Origin: Amycolatopsis sp. FBCC-B4732
GTDB taxonomy: Bacteria; Actinomycetota; Actinomycetes; Mycobacteriales; Pseudonocardiaceae
Assembly (NCBI RefSeq): GCF_023008405.1
Contig: NZ_CP095376.1
Coordinates: forward strand, 8,784,501 to 8,848,500
Direction of reading: 5' to 3'
Length of the DNA: 64,000 nucleotides
A program made the translations under genes and the position numbers. Under the pieces are notes generated by a model. The model searched no databases and was not told where the DNA came from. It was given only the letters and a program-made list of their open reading frames with translations. Positions 32,566-42,157 of the stretch are shown here, piece by piece (positions within the stretch are counted from its first letter, which is position 1; each line of letters opens with the position of its first letter).

Positions 32566-32566
32566 C
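32556..32566. repeat. Right copy of the IS target-site duplication
   Basis: GTGCGCCTAGC, identical to 32030-32040. On the minus strand it supplies the TAG stop of the DinB gene. Confidence 0.7.
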
Positions 32567-33122
32567 GCCGGGCCGCCTCGGCGACCCGTTCGATCTCGGC
32601 CCGGCGCGCCTCCCGCGCGACGGCGTCGGGCTCCCGCGCCATGGCTTCCGCGTCGAGCCCGGTCGTGCCGTCGAGCTGCTCGCGCAGGATGTCGGCGTGC
32701 CCGGCGTGCCGGTTGATCTCGGTCAGGAAGGTGACGAGGACCTTGAAGAGGGTCACGTCGGGGGACGGCCACCACGGCACGTGGCCCGGCGCGTGGAGGG
32801 CGAGCTCGCCGATCGTGGCGTCGGTGTGCGCCCACACCCGCCGGTAGCGGCCGGCGATCTCCGCGCGGGTCTCGTCCTCGGTCGCCCACAGGTCGGTGCC
32901 GCGCTCGGGCAGCGCCTCGGGGAACGGCCGGCCGAAGACCTCGCCGAAGTAGCGGGCTTCCCAGGTCGACAGGTGCTTGACCAGGCCGAGCAGGTTGGTC
33001 CCGGTCGCGGTCAGCGGGCGGCGGACGTCGTGTTCGCCGAGTCCGTCGAGCTTCGCGAGCAGCGCTTCGCGGATCCAGCGCAGCTCGTCGTGCAGGTACG
33101 CCTTGGCGTCGTCGTCGATCAC
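32562..33122 (-). CDS. DinB/DUF664-family protein
   Basis: A 186-residue four-helix-bundle protein of the DinB/YfiT superfamily, which includes mycothiol- and bacillithiol-dependent transferases. Metal-binding His candidates are in GLVKHLSTWEARYFG and NRHAGHADILREQLDG. It opens DDDAKAYLHDELRWIREALL. The GTG start at 33122 fits the domain start; longer upstream frames overlap the divergent zincin gene and are rejected. The stop codon is contained in the IS target duplication. The substrate is unknown. Confidence 0.82.
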   Translation of the reverse strand: MIDDDAKAYLHDELRWIREALLAKLDGLGEHDVRRPLTATGTNLLGLVKHLSTWEARYFGEVFGRPFPEALPERGTDLWATEDETRAEIAGRYRRVWAHTDATIGELALHAPGHVPWWPSPDVTLFKVLVTFLTEINRHAGHADILREQLDGTTGLDAEAMAREPDAVAREARRAEIERVAEAARR

Positions 33123-33215
33123 GGACGCCAGCTTGCCGCACCGCGTACCTCTCCGTGTGCGAAGCGTGCGTAGATCGTGGCCGGAAACCGGCCCGGGCCA
33201 GGTAGCGTCGGAAGG

Positions 33216-34253
33216 GTGAGTCAGGAAACCGAGACCCGGCCCATGGTCGACTGGGCGATCGCCGCGCAGACCGGCGCGTTGCTCGTGCGCGGCGGCCCGC
33301 AGGTCCCGCGCGAAGAAGCCGAAGCAGCCGTCACCGACCTCCGCGAGCTGACGATGGAGGCCGAGGGGCACGTCCGGCAGCTGACGAACCTGGGCCTCGA
33401 CCTGCCGCTGCTGCCCGGCGAAGTCGTCGACCGGCCCGGCTGGGTGCGGTCCGCCGCCGCCGGGCTCGGCGCGCTGACCGGGCGCGCGCTGCCGCAGCAG
33501 GGCGGCCCGCTCGGGCCGATCCTCGCCGGGGGCGCCGGCGTCCAGACCGGCTTGGTGCTCGCGTTCCTCGCCAGCCGCGTGCTCGGCCAGTACGACCCCT
33601 TCGGCGGCCCGGAGCGGGACGGGCAGCTGCTGCTCGTCGCGCCGAACGTCGTCGCCGCCGAACAGGCGATGAACGTGCCGGGCCACGACTTCCGGCTCTG
33701 GGTCTGCCTGCACGAATGCACCCACCGGCTGCAGTTCACCGCGGTCCGGTGGCTGCGCGACTACTTCGCCGACGAGGTCGAGCGGCTCGTCGCGGGCCTC
33801 GCGGGCGGTGGCAGCGACAGCCTGTCCGACCTGTTCGGCCGGCTGCCCGAGGCGATCAAGCAGGGGCCGAAGCTGAACCTCGCGGAGCTGCTCCAGTCAC
33901 CGAAGGAGCGCGCGGTGTTCGACCGGCTGCTGGCGCTCTCGACGCTGCTCGAAGGCCACGCCGACTACGTGATGGACGCCGTCGGGCCGCAGGTCGTCCC
34001 GAGCGTCGACACGATCCGCGAGCGGTTCACCTCGCGGCGCAAGGGCGGCGGCGTCTTCGACCGGCTGCTGCGCGCGCTGCTCGGCGTCGACGCGAAGATC
34101 CGCCAGTACGAAGAAGGCGCGAAGTTCACGAAGCACGTCGTGGACGCCGTCGGCATGGACGGCTTCAACGCCGTCTGGCGCTCGCCGAACACCCTGCCGT
34201 CGCGCGCCGAGATCGCCGATCCGGCGGCGTGGGTCCGGCGCCTGCACGGATGA
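33216..34253 (+). CDS. Zincin-like metallopeptidase (DUF2342 family)
   Basis: A 345-residue protein of the actinobacterial zincin-like family. The HExxH zinc motif is in VCLHECTHRLQF, with a probable third ligand in LLEGHADYVMDAVGP. No signal peptide is present, so it is likely cytosolic or membrane-associated. A central Gly/Leu-rich segment (PILAGGAGVQTGLVLAFLAS) may contact membrane. Its substrate is unknown. GTG 33216 is used; ATG 33243 is an alternative. The end overlaps tilS by 4 nt (ATGA), and the zincin-tilS-hpt order is conserved in mycobacteria as I recall. Confidence 0.88.
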   Translation: MSQETETRPMVDWAIAAQTGALLVRGGPQVPREEAEAAVTDLRELTMEAEGHVRQLTNLGLDLPLLPGEVVDRPGWVRSAAAGLGALTGRALPQQGGPLGPILAGGAGVQTGLVLAFLASRVLGQYDPFGGPERDGQLLLVAPNVVAAEQAMNVPGHDFRLWVCLHECTHRLQFTAVRWLRDYFADEVERLVAGLAGGGSDSLSDLFGRLPEAIKQGPKLNLAELLQSPKERAVFDRLLALSTLLEGHADYVMDAVGPQVVPSVDTIRERFTSRRKGGGVFDRLLRALLGVDAKIRQYEEGAKFTKHVVDAVGMDGFNAVWRSPNTLPSRAEIADPAAWVRRLHG

Positions 34254-35209
34254 CCGGGCCGGCGGTCGCGGCCGTCCGCCGGGCCGTCCGCGCCTTCCTG
34301 GACGTCGTCGAGGCGCCACCCGAGATCTGCGTCGCGGTCTCCGGCGGCGCCGACTCCCTCGCGCTGGCCGAAGCCACCGCGTACACCGCGCACCGCGCCG
34401 GGCACGTCGTCCGCGCGCTGGTCGTCGACCACGGCCTGCAGGACGGCTCGGCGAAGATCGCGCGGGACGCGGCGGCCGCGGCGAAGGCGCTCGGCGTCGA
34501 CGAAGCCGAGGTGCGCCGGGTCGACGTGACCGGCGCCGGCGGCCCGGAAGCCGCCGCCCGCAAGGCCCGCTACCGGGCGCTTGCCGGGCACGGGCTCGTC
34601 CTGCTCGGCCACACCCTCGACGACCAGGCCGAAACCGTCCTGCTCGGCCTCGGCCGCGGCTCGGGCCCGCGCAGCGTCGCCGGGATGCGGCCGCACGACC
34701 CGCCGTGGGGACGGCCGCTGCTGGCCGTCGCGCGCGCCACCACCCGCGCCGCGTGCGCCGAGCTCGGCGTCGAGCCGTGGGACGACCCGCACAACGCCGA
34801 ACCGCGCTTCACACGCGTCCGGTTGCGCACCGAAGTGCTGCCGCTCCTGGAAGACGTCCTCAACGGCGGGGTGGCGGGCGCGCTGGCCCGCACGGCCGCG
34901 CAGCTGCGTGAAGACAATGAGGCGCTGGACACAATGGCGGACGTGATCTTCACCCGCGCGGGCGGCGCCGAAGGGCTGGAAGTCGGACTCATCGAGGCCG
35001 AGCCCGCGGCACTGCGGCGGCGGGTTCTTCGCAGGTGGTTGCTGCAATCGGGTGTGCGCGAACTCACCGACGCGCACCTCCGTGCGGTCGACGGGCTGGT
35101 CGCCCGGTGGCGTGGTCAGGGTGGTGTCTGGTTGCCCGGCAACTTGGAGGCGCGGCGGGCGCATGGCAGGCTCTGCGTCAGCTCCCAACCCACCACACGA
35201 GGGGAATGA
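34250..35209 (+). CDS. tilS: tRNA(Ile)-lysidine synthase
   Basis: TilS changes C34 of the CAU-anticodon tRNA-Ile to lysidine so it reads AUA. The 319-residue protein has the PP-loop SGGADSLAL that binds ATP, the VVDHGLQDGSAKIA segment, GHTLDDQAETVLLGL and RVRLRTEVLPLL. Length fits the short actinobacterial form. It is translationally coupled to the zincin gene, with hpt 3 bp downstream. Confidence 0.95.
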   Translation: MTGPAVAAVRRAVRAFLDVVEAPPEICVAVSGGADSLALAEATAYTAHRAGHVVRALVVDHGLQDGSAKIARDAAAAAKALGVDEAEVRRVDVTGAGGPEAAARKARYRALAGHGLVLLGHTLDDQAETVLLGLGRGSGPRSVAGMRPHDPPWGRPLLAVARATTRAACAELGVEPWDDPHNAEPRFTRVRLRTEVLPLLEDVLNGGVAGALARTAAQLREDNEALDTMADVIFTRAGGAEGLEVGLIEAEPAALRRRVLRRWLLQSGVRELTDAHLRAVDGLVARWRGQGGVWLPGNLEARRAHGRLCVSSQPTTRGE

Positions 35210-35212
35210 CCC

Positions 35213-35764
35213 GTGTACGAGGGCGAAATCGCCTCCGTGCTCGTCACCGAGCAGCAGATCAAGGACAAGATCACGGAACTGTCGGAGCAGATCGCCGCCG
35301 ACTATCCGGCCAACGGGCAGGGTGAACTCCTGCTGGTGGGTGTCCTGAAGGGTGCGGTCATGTTCATGACCGACTTCGCCCGCGCGCTGCCGCTGCCGAC
35401 GCAGCTGGAATTCATGGCCGTCTCCTCGTACGGCTCGGCGACGTCGTCGTCCGGTGTCGTGCGGATCCTCAAGGACCTCGACCGCGACATCGCGGGCCGG
35501 GACGTCCTGATCGTCGAAGACATCGTCGACTCCGGCCTCACGCTGTCGTGGCTGCTGAAGAACCTCGCCAGCCGCAACCCCGCGTCGCTCGAGGTCGTTT
35601 CGCTGCTGCGCAAACCCGAAGCGGTCAAGGTGGACGTGCCGGTCAAGTACATCGGCTTCGACATCCCGAACGAGTTCGTCGTCGGCTACGGCCTCGACTA
35701 CGCCGAGCGCTACCGGGACCTGCCCTACATCGGGACGCTGGACCCGAAGGTCTACACCGCGTAG
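35213..35764 (+). CDS. hpt: Hypoxanthine phosphoribosyltransferase
   Basis: Hpt salvages hypoxanthine (and often guanine) to IMP/GMP using PRPP. The 183-residue protein has the PRPP-binding motif [15 protein letters not shown], the [13 protein letters not shown] loop, [11 protein letters not shown] and [21 protein letters not shown] 35213 follows a GAGGGGAA ribosome site. In many Actinobacteria ftsH comes next; here four secretion-related genes intervene. Confidence 0.96.
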   Translation: MYEGEIASVLVTEQQIKDKITELSEQIAADYPANGQGELLLVGVLKGAVMFMTDFARALPLPTQLEFMAVSSYGSATSSSGVVRILKDLDRDIAGRDVLIVEDIVDSGLTLSWLLKNLASRNPASLEVVSLLRKPEAVKVDVPVKYIGFDIPNEFVVGYGLDYAERYRDLPYIGTLDPKVYTA

Positions 35765-35921
35765 TGCACCGGCGGAGTTCACCGACCGTTCACCGCAACT
35801 ACCGGATTCGCGGAACCCCGGTGGCGAAGTTTGCGTCATAGGCTCTGATCACGTGCGTTAACCTATGCGAAGACCATTCGTGCCCGCGGTGACCGGGTCG
35901 GGGGAACGGGAGAGAGTTCTG

Positions 35922-36287
35922 ATGGGGAACAGCAGCGCTGCCGACGCGAACGCCTTCAAGGCCGCGGCCGCGGCGGGCCAGGTCGGGATCGACCCGGACG
36001 CCGCGCAGACCGTGCTGAACAAGATCCGCACCGGCAAGGACGCGGTCGAAGCCCTGCTCAGCGGCGCGGGCACGCTCGCCCAGCCGCCGAAGCTCGGCGA
36101 CAACCCGGTCGGCAACGCGATGGCCGCGAAGTTCGTGCAGCGCGCGGACGGCGGGGGCGACTCGTACGCCGCCGCGCTGCAGAACCTGCTCGACCAGTAC
36201 TCGGCCGCGGAGGAGGGCATCGTCACGGCGATGTCCCGCTACCACGAGATCGACAACGCCGCCGCCGAACCGTTCCGCAACGCCTGA
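35922..36287 (+). CDS. PE-like type VII secretion substrate
   Basis: A 121-residue helical protein of the PE/Esx kind. No Sec signal is present. It carries a C-terminal secretion-type motif YxxxE in LLDQYSAAEEGI, the general T7SS signal (YxxxD/E). The N-terminal Ala-rich half (ADANAFKAAAAAGQVGIDPD) fits a helical hairpin that pairs with a PPE protein. The gene for a PPE-like protein starts 22 bp downstream. GGGAGAGAG precedes the ATG. No ESX core genes are nearby, so export must use machinery encoded elsewhere. Confidence 0.65.
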   Translation: MGNSSAADANAFKAAAAAGQVGIDPDAAQTVLNKIRTGKDAVEALLSGAGTLAQPPKLGDNPVGNAMAAKFVQRADGGGDSYAAALQNLLDQYSAAEEGIVTAMSRYHEIDNAAAEPFRNA

Positions 36288-36309
36288 GTCCGAGGGGGAT
36301 TTCGCAGTC

Positions 36310-37722
36310 ATGGCTCCGAACCGCAGCGACCAGCCTTCGTCGACCACCGGGGGCTCGACCGACCCGGGCTCCCTCGTCCCGCTCGGGGACAACTCAGCGT
36401 CGCAGAACATCGTCGACAACGCCCGCGGCAGCGCCGGCGGCTTCGACATGGGCAGCGACCGCGCGATCGCGAACCCGCCGAACTGGAACGCGCAGGAAAG
36501 CCAGCAGCTCTACGCCGGCGCGGTCAACAACAACGACCCCGGCACGGCCGAGGCGACCGGGCACGCCTGGGCGCACCACGGCACCGAGCTGAAGCAGGCG
36601 TCCGACCACCTGTACAACGCGATCGCCGAGCTCGGCAACGCGTGGGTCGGCCAGGGTGCCGGCGGTGCGCAGGGCGCGCTGGTGGCCATCGCCAACTCCG
36701 GTTCGCAGGCTTCCGAGGCCGCGCACACGATGTCCGACCGGCTCGCCCGGCAGGCCGCGGCGGCCGCCGAGGTCAAGAAGATGCCGGCCCCCAAGGACTA
36801 CGACCCCAAGCAGTCCATGGCGGCGGCGCTGGCCGGCGGCCCGGCGGCGCTGATCGCCGACCAGAAGGCGCAGGCGGACGCGGCCAACGACGTCAAGGCG
36901 CAGCAGGTCGCGTTCTTCAACGCCTACACCAAGTCGATGAGCGAGGTCGACAGCTCGACCCCGAGCTTCGGCCCGGAGTCGCTCGGCATGAAGCCGACGG
37001 GCTCGCACAACTCGATCTCGTTCAACGCGGTCAACTCCGTCGGCAGCACCGGCCCGGTCCAGGGGCTCCCCGGCGGCGCGGGTGACGCGATCTTCGCCTC
37101 CAGCACCTCCGGTTTCGGCGGCAACGGCGCGTTCGGCGCGCAGCACGCGGCCGGTGTGACCGGGGCGAGCCACGGCGTCCCCGGCGGCTTCGGGGCCGAC
37201 GCGGCTTCGCTCGGCAGCGACGCACCCGGCGGTTCGGTGCCGGGCACGGGTACCGGTGCCGGCTCCGTGACCGGCGCCGGCCAGGTCGCCCCGGGCGGCG
37301 CGGGGGCCGGGGGCACCAGCCCGCTCGGCAAGATCGGCATGGGCCTCGGCATCGGCGGCGTCGCCGGTGGCCTCGGCGCGCTGGCTTCGCGGGCGCTCGG
37401 CGCGGGCACCAAGTCCGGCTCGAAGGCCGAGAACGACACGACGCTGGCGTCGGCCGAGGGCCAGAGCGCCGCTTCGGCCCAGGCACCGCAGCAGGGCGTC
37501 GTATCGCCCGCGGGCACCATCGGCGGCCAGCAGGCCCCGCCGCCGATGAACCCGGCCGGCATGGGCGGCATGGCCCCGCAGGGTGCCCATGGCGAGCAGG
37601 ACGAGGAGCACACGCACGCGTCCTTCCTCATCGAGGCGGACCCGGACGAGGCCTTCGGTGCGAACCAGGCGACCCCGCCGCCGGTCATCGGCGCGTGGTC
37701 CGAGGACGACGAAGACCGCTGA
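36310..37722 (+). CDS. PPE-like type VII secretion substrate
   Basis: A 470-residue protein. The N-terminal ~200 residues are helical, with NPPNWNAQESQQLYAGAVNN and AIAELGNAWVGQGAGGAQGA (a W-x-G turn as in WXG100/PPE folds). The remainder is Gly/Ala/Ser-rich low complexity (GFGGNGAFGAQHAAGVTGAS, then a Pro/Met/Gly tail) and ends in an acidic segment, WSEDDEDR. This matches actinobacterial PPE-like or large WXG substrates, although no exact Pro-Pro-Glu is present. It is paired with the PE-like gene and followed by EspG genes, the expected chaperone. A hairpin (37730-37760) separates it from them. Confidence 0.65.
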   Translation: MAPNRSDQPSSTTGGSTDPGSLVPLGDNSASQNIVDNARGSAGGFDMGSDRAIANPPNWNAQESQQLYAGAVNNNDPGTAEATGHAWAHHGTELKQASDHLYNAIAELGNAWVGQGAGGAQGALVAIANSGSQASEAAHTMSDRLARQAAAAAEVKKMPAPKDYDPKQSMAAALAGGPAALIADQKAQADAANDVKAQQVAFFNAYTKSMSEVDSSTPSFGPESLGMKPTGSHNSISFNAVNSVGSTGPVQGLPGGAGDAIFASSTSGFGGNGAFGAQHAAGVTGASHGVPGGFGADAASLGSDAPGGSVPGTGTGAGSVTGAGQVAPGGAGAGGTSPLGKIGMGLGIGGVAGGLGALASRALGAGTKSGSKAENDTTLASAEGQSAASAQAPQQGVVSPAGTIGGQQAPPPMNPAGMGGMAPQGAHGEQDEEHTHASFLIEADPDEAFGANQATPPPVIGAWSEDDEDR

Positions 37723-37729
37723 TCCTTTC

Positions 37730-37760
37730 GGGCCGGGCACGCCGACGGTGTGCCCGGCCC
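37730..37760 (+). terminator. Hairpin between the PPE-like and EspG genes
   Basis: GGGCCGGGCAC (37730-37740) pairs perfectly with 37750-37760. With only weak T's after it and an ATG 24 bp downstream, it may attenuate rather than fully stop transcription into espG. Confidence 0.6.
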
Positions 37761-37783
37761 GGTTTCTCCTGGGGGGTGGCTCG

Positions 37784-38572
37784 ATGCCGAACGCTGAGCT
37801 GCTCACCCCGGTCGAGGTGGACTTCCTGTGGGAGTCCGCCGGGCTGGGCGAGCTGCCGTACCCGCTGCGCATCCGCTCGCACGGCGAGACCGTCGACGAG
37901 CGGTCGCTGCTGCGCCGCCGCACGTTGGAAGGTCTCGTCGCGCGCGGGCTGGCCGACGGCCGCGGGCGGCCCGAACCGCACGTCGAGGACTACTTCGGCG
38001 TGCTCGCGGGCGCCGAGCTGAGCCTGGACGCCGTCCAGCTGATCGCCCCGGACGCCGAGCCGCTGCTCGCGATCGCCGGCGTGCTGGGCGGCCAGGGCCT
38101 CTTGGCCGTGCAGGACCGCCGCGGCCTGCACCTGAACCCGTGCCCGGCGGACGGCCTGGCCAGCGCGATCGTCTCGCTGCTGCCGGGTGCGCCGCGCGGC
38201 ACCGAGAAGTCGATCACGGTCCCGCTGGAGCAGCTGGTCGGCGCGCACGGCGTCGACTTCCTGCAGCGGCGGGGCACCGGCGACGAGCGTTCGTCGGCGG
38301 ACGAGGACCGCAAGGCGCTGGCCCGGCTGCACGCCCAGCCGCGCCTGCGTGGCGGCCAGATCGCGGCCAACGCCCGCTCCCGCGTCGGCGGCCGGACCCG
38401 GACCCCGGTGCTGAGCTGGTTCGACACCGAGACGGGCCGCTACTTCACCCAGGCGACGCAGGGCCGCGACGGCCGCGACTGGATCACGATCGCCCCGGCG
38501 GACGCGGCGACGCTGCGCCACCGCATCGGCGAGATGCTGGCGACGGCGGCGAACTCGACCGCGCCCGTCTGA
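37784..38572 (+). CDS. EspG-family T7SS chaperone (first copy)
   Basis: A 262-residue EspG-family protein. By family knowledge EspG binds the tip of cognate PE-PPE dimers in the cytosol and keeps them soluble for ESX export. Features are the opening LTPVEVDFLWESAGLGELPY, the C-terminal RLRGGQIAANARSRVGGRTR, SWFDTETGRYFTQ and the ITIAPADAATLRHRIGEML helix. It lies 61 bp after the PPE-like gene and is a paralog of the next gene (same FLWESA..GELPYPLR opening). Starts at ATG 37784 after a G-rich ribosome site. Confidence 0.8.
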   Translation: MPNAELLTPVEVDFLWESAGLGELPYPLRIRSHGETVDERSLLRRRTLEGLVARGLADGRGRPEPHVEDYFGVLAGAELSLDAVQLIAPDAEPLLAIAGVLGGQGLLAVQDRRGLHLNPCPADGLASAIVSLLPGAPRGTEKSITVPLEQLVGAHGVDFLQRRGTGDERSSADEDRKALARLHAQPRLRGGQIAANARSRVGGRTRTPVLSWFDTETGRYFTQATQGRDGRDWITIAPADAATLRHRIGEMLATAANSTAPV

Positions 38573-38702
38573 TCCCTCTTCCGGGCACCAGCGTCACCTC
38601 TGCCAAGATCGGGCTCCGGCTTCTTCGAAGGTGCCCCGTCCGACGATCACTTTTTGTCGGTGGTGCGGGCTACGCTGAGCGAGAGTCCGATCCGGGAGAG
38701 TA

Positions 38703-39527
38703 ATGATGCAAGAGTTCTTCTCGCCACTGGCGTTCGACTTCCTCTGGGAGTCGGCGCAGGTCGGGGAGCTGCCGTACCCGCTGCGAGTCCGGTCGCACGG
38801 CGCGACCGAGGACGAGCGCGTTTCGCTGCGCCACCGCGTCGACGTCGAGCTGAAGGCGCGCGGCATCCGCGAGTCGCGCGGCAGGCTGGCGCCCCCGATC
38901 GAAGACGCGCTCCACCTGCTCGCCTTCGCCCCGCTGACCATCGACGCGCTGCACATCCCGCAGTTCGAGGCGCCGACGGTCGGCGTGCTCGCGGCGGCCG
39001 ACGACACCAAGGGCGTGCTCGCGGTCCAGGACGCCGACGGCATCTGGCTGCGGGACGTCCCACCGGACGCGCTGGTCTCCGCGGTCGTCGACGTGCTGCC
39101 CGCCGGCCCCCGCGGCAGCGAGGCGTCGGTCACACTCCCGCTGGACGACGCCCTGCGCACGGCCCCGATCCGGGTGCCCGTGCCGCTGCCGTCGGCGGGT
39201 GAGGAAGAAGACAAGCGCCGGGGCAAGGCCCGCCGGACTCCGCTGAGCGAGCGCGTCACCGCCGACCCGCGGGAGGCGTACGGCCGGCTCGCCGGGCAGC
39301 CGCGGCAGCGCGGCGGTCAGCTGGCAGCGAACAGCCGTTCGCAGGTCGGGGCCAAGCAGCGGTCCCGCGTCCTGGCCTGGTTCGACACCGCGAGCGGCCG
39401 CTACCTGAGCCTCTCCCGCGCAGGTACGGACGGTCGGGAGTGGGTCACGGTGGCCCCCGCCGACCAGAAGACTTTGCGGACCCGGCTGGGCGAGATGGTG
39501 AGCAGTGTGTCGGACGGCACGCGATAG
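38703..39527 (+). CDS. EspG-family T7SS chaperone (second copy)
   Basis: A 274-residue paralog of the preceding gene. Shared pieces are FDFLWESAQVGELPYPLRVR, QRGGQLAANSRSQVGAKQR, AWFDTASGRYLSLS and VTVAPADQKTLRTRLGEMV. It has a basic insert (EEEDKRRGKARRTPLSERVT) not found in the first copy. Two EspG genes for one PE/PPE-like pair suggests either that each partner has its own chaperone or that further substrates lie elsewhere. ATG 38703 has GGGAGAG upstream; ATG 38706 is equally possible. About 200 bp separate it from ftsH. Confidence 0.78.
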   Translation: MMQEFFSPLAFDFLWESAQVGELPYPLRVRSHGATEDERVSLRHRVDVELKARGIRESRGRLAPPIEDALHLLAFAPLTIDALHIPQFEAPTVGVLAAADDTKGVLAVQDADGIWLRDVPPDALVSAVVDVLPAGPRGSEASVTLPLDDALRTAPIRVPVPLPSAGEEEDKRRGKARRTPLSERVTADPREAYGRLAGQPRQRGGQLAANSRSQVGAKQRSRVLAWFDTASGRYLSLSRAGTDGREWVTVAPADQKTLRTRLGEMVSSVSDGTR

Positions 39528-39730
39528 CGTGACCACCGAGGACGCGGGGCGGGAACCCGGGCGCGGTATCGCCCGTTGACCTGCGAGAGGCTCACAGGGG
39601 ATGAACGCGGCAGCGGACGGTACCCTGATGGGACGGGTGTCCAGGCACCACGCGTTTGTCAAGATCGTGATGGCGGGTATCACAGGAGCCGCCCAACCAG
39701 GGAGGGTCGAGGCCACCAGGGCCGAGTCGT

Positions 39731-42157
39731 ATGAACCGGAAGAGCGTGCTCAGGAACCCACTGCTGTGGATCGTCGCGGGGTTGCTGGCGTTGTTCGCGT
39801 ACAACACGATCTTCGACAGTGATCGTGGGTACACCCAGGCACCCATCTCGGTGGCGAACTCCCAGATCTCCTCGAACAACGTCAAGGAAGCCAGCCTCGA
39901 GGACAAGGAACAGCAGCTCAAGCTGCTGCTTTCGAAGCCCGTGGACGTGGACGGCCAGCAGGTCACCCAGATCATTTCGCAGTACCCGGCGGATGCCACC
40001 CGCCCGATCTACGACTCGTTGATCGCGGCGAAGACCGGCGGCCAGCCGATCAAGTTCACCACCAAGGTGACCCAGCAGGGCGTGCTGACGCAGATCCTCA
40101 TCTTCGCCATCCCGCTGGCCCTCGTCCTTGGCCTGCTGATGTGGATGATGAACAACGCCCAGGGTGGCGGGAACCGCGTCCTCAACTTCGGCAAGTCCAA
40201 GGCCAAGCAGCTGAACAAGGACATGCCCAAGACGACCTTCGGGGACGTCGCGGGTGCCGACGAGGCCGTCGAAGAGCTGTACGAGATCAAGGACTTCCTG
40301 CAGAACCCGGCGCGATATCAGGCGCTCGGCGCGAAGATCCCGAAGGGCGTGCTGCTCTACGGGCCGCCCGGTACCGGCAAGACGCTGCTCGCGCGAGCCG
40401 TCGCCGGCGAGGCGGGCGTGCCGTTCTACACGATCTCCGGCTCGGACTTCGTCGAGATGTTCGTAGGTGTCGGTGCCTCGCGAGTGCGTGACCTGTTCGA
40501 ACAGGCCAAGCAGAACGCCCCGTGCATCATCTTCGTCGACGAGATCGACGCGGTCGGCCGCCAGCGCGGCGCCGGCCTCGGCGGCGGGCACGACGAGCGC
40601 GAGCAGACGCTGAACCAGCTGCTCGTCGAGATGGACGGCTTCGACGCCCGCGGCGGCATCATCCTGATCGCGGCCACCAACCGGCCGGACATCCTGGACC
40701 CGGCGCTGCTGCGCCCGGGCCGGTTCGACCGGCAGATCCCGGTGTCCGCGCCCGACCTGCGCGGCCGCAAGGCGATCCTCGAGGTGCACGCCAAGGGCAA
40801 GCCGATCGCGCAGGGCACCGACCTGGGCAGCCTGGCCAAGCGGACCGTCGGCATGTCCGGCGCGGACCTGGCCAACGTGCTGAACGAGGCCGCGCTGCTC
40901 ACCGCCCGCCAGAACGGGCACGTGATCACCGACGTCGCGCTGGAGGAGTCGGTCGACCGCGTTGTCGGCGGCCCCGCCCGCAAGAGCCGGATCATCTCCG
41001 AGAAGGAGAAGAAGATCACGGCCTACCACGAGGGCGGCCACGCGCTCGCCGCGTGGGCGATGCCGGACATCGAACCGGTCTACAAGCTGACCATCCTGCC
41101 GCGCGGCCGCACCGGCGGGCACGCCTTGATCGTCCCGGAGGACGACAAGGAGTTGATGACCCGCTCGGAAATGATCGGCCGGCTGGTCTTCGCGATGGGT
41201 GGCCGCACGGCGGAGGAGCTCGTCTTCCACGAGCCCACCACCGGTGCGTCCGCGGACATCGAGCAGGCGACGAAGATCGCCCGCGCCATGGTCATGGAGT
41301 ACGGCATGAGCGCCCGCCTCGGCGCGGTCAAGTACGGCCAGGAGCAGGGCGACCCGTTCCTCGGCCGGTCGGCCGGGCGGCAGGCGGACTACTCGCTCGA
41401 GGTGGCGCACGAGATCGACGAGGAGGTGCGCAAGCTCATCGAGACGGCGCACACCGAGGCGTGGCACGTGCTGAACACCTACCGCGACGTCCTCGACGAG
41501 CTGGTCATCGAGCTCCTGGAGAAGGAGACGCTGCAGCGCAAGGACCTCGAGCGGATCTTCGCGACCGTCGAGAAGCGCCCGCACATCACCGTCTTCAACG
41601 AGTTCGGCGAGCGCACGCCGTCGGACAAGCCGCCGATCAAGACCCCGGGCGAGCTGGCGATGGAGCGCGGCGAGCCGTGGCCGCCGCCGGAGAAGGAGCC
41701 GAAGCCGGCCCTGAAGCCGGAGCCGACCCCGGTCGGCACGGCCCCGGGCGCGGGCGACCTGCCCGGCGGCCCGCCGTACCCGTCCCCGACGCCGGCGGAC
41801 CCGAACGCCAACCCGTACGCCCCACCGCAGCCGGGCGCCTACCCGAACGGCGGCCGTCCCTACGGCGGCCCGAACGGTGGCCCCAACGGCACGGCGCACT
41901 GGCCGCAGTCCTACGGCGGCGGCCAGCAGCCCGGTAGCTACCCGGGCGGCCCGGCTGGTGGCCAGAGCGGCCCGCCGAACTACGGTGCCCCTCCGGGCTG
42001 GACCCCCGCGACCTCCCCCGGCGGTCAGCCGGGCCAGTCGTGGCGGCCCGGTGGTGAAGAACGCCCTCGTGAGCACGGCTGGTTCGCCGATCAGGCGGGC
42101 AACCAGCAGAACGAGGGAGAACGACGTGACGTGGATGGACCGGACAAGCCCCAGTGA
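39731..42157 (+). CDS. ftsH: ATP-dependent zinc metalloprotease FtsH
   Basis: FtsH is the membrane-bound AAA protease that degrades misfolded and regulatory membrane proteins. The 808-residue protein has two membrane helices flanking an external domain ([15 protein letters not shown] and [19 protein letters not shown]), Walker A GPPGTGKT, Walker [13 protein letters not shown], the SRH region [19 protein letters not shown] and the protease motif HEGGH. The last ~140 residues are a Pro/Gly/Asn-rich tail longer than in the E. coli enzyme. The gene runs 32 nt into the folE start, linking it to the folate operon. Confidence 0.97.
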   Translation: MNRKSVLRNPLLWIVAGLLALFAYNTIFDSDRGYTQAPISVANSQISSNNVKEASLEDKEQQLKLLLSKPVDVDGQQVTQIISQYPADATRPIYDSLIAAKTGGQPIKFTTKVTQQGVLTQILIFAIPLALVLGLLMWMMNNAQGGGNRVLNFGKSKAKQLNKDMPKTTFGDVAGADEAVEELYEIKDFLQNPARYQALGAKIPKGVLLYGPPGTGKTLLARAVAGEAGVPFYTISGSDFVEMFVGVGASRVRDLFEQAKQNAPCIIFVDEIDAVGRQRGAGLGGGHDEREQTLNQLLVEMDGFDARGGIILIAATNRPDILDPALLRPGRFDRQIPVSAPDLRGRKAILEVHAKGKPIAQGTDLGSLAKRTVGMSGADLANVLNEAALLTARQNGHVITDVALEESVDRVVGGPARKSRIISEKEKKITAYHEGGHALAAWAMPDIEPVYKLTILPRGRTGGHALIVPEDDKELMTRSEMIGRLVFAMGGRTAEELVFHEPTTGASADIEQATKIARAMVMEYGMSARLGAVKYGQEQGDPFLGRSAGRQADYSLEVAHEIDEEVRKLIETAHTEAWHVLNTYRDVLDELVIELLEKETLQRKDLERIFATVEKRPHITVFNEFGERTPSDKPPIKTPGELAMERGEPWPPPEKEPKPALKPEPTPVGTAPGAGDLPGGPPYPSPTPADPNANPYAPPQPGAYPNGGRPYGGPNGGPNGTAHWPQSYGGGQQPGSYPGGPAGGQSGPPNYGAPPGWTPATSPGGQPGQSWRPGGEERPREHGWFADQAGNQQNEGERRDVDGPDKPQ

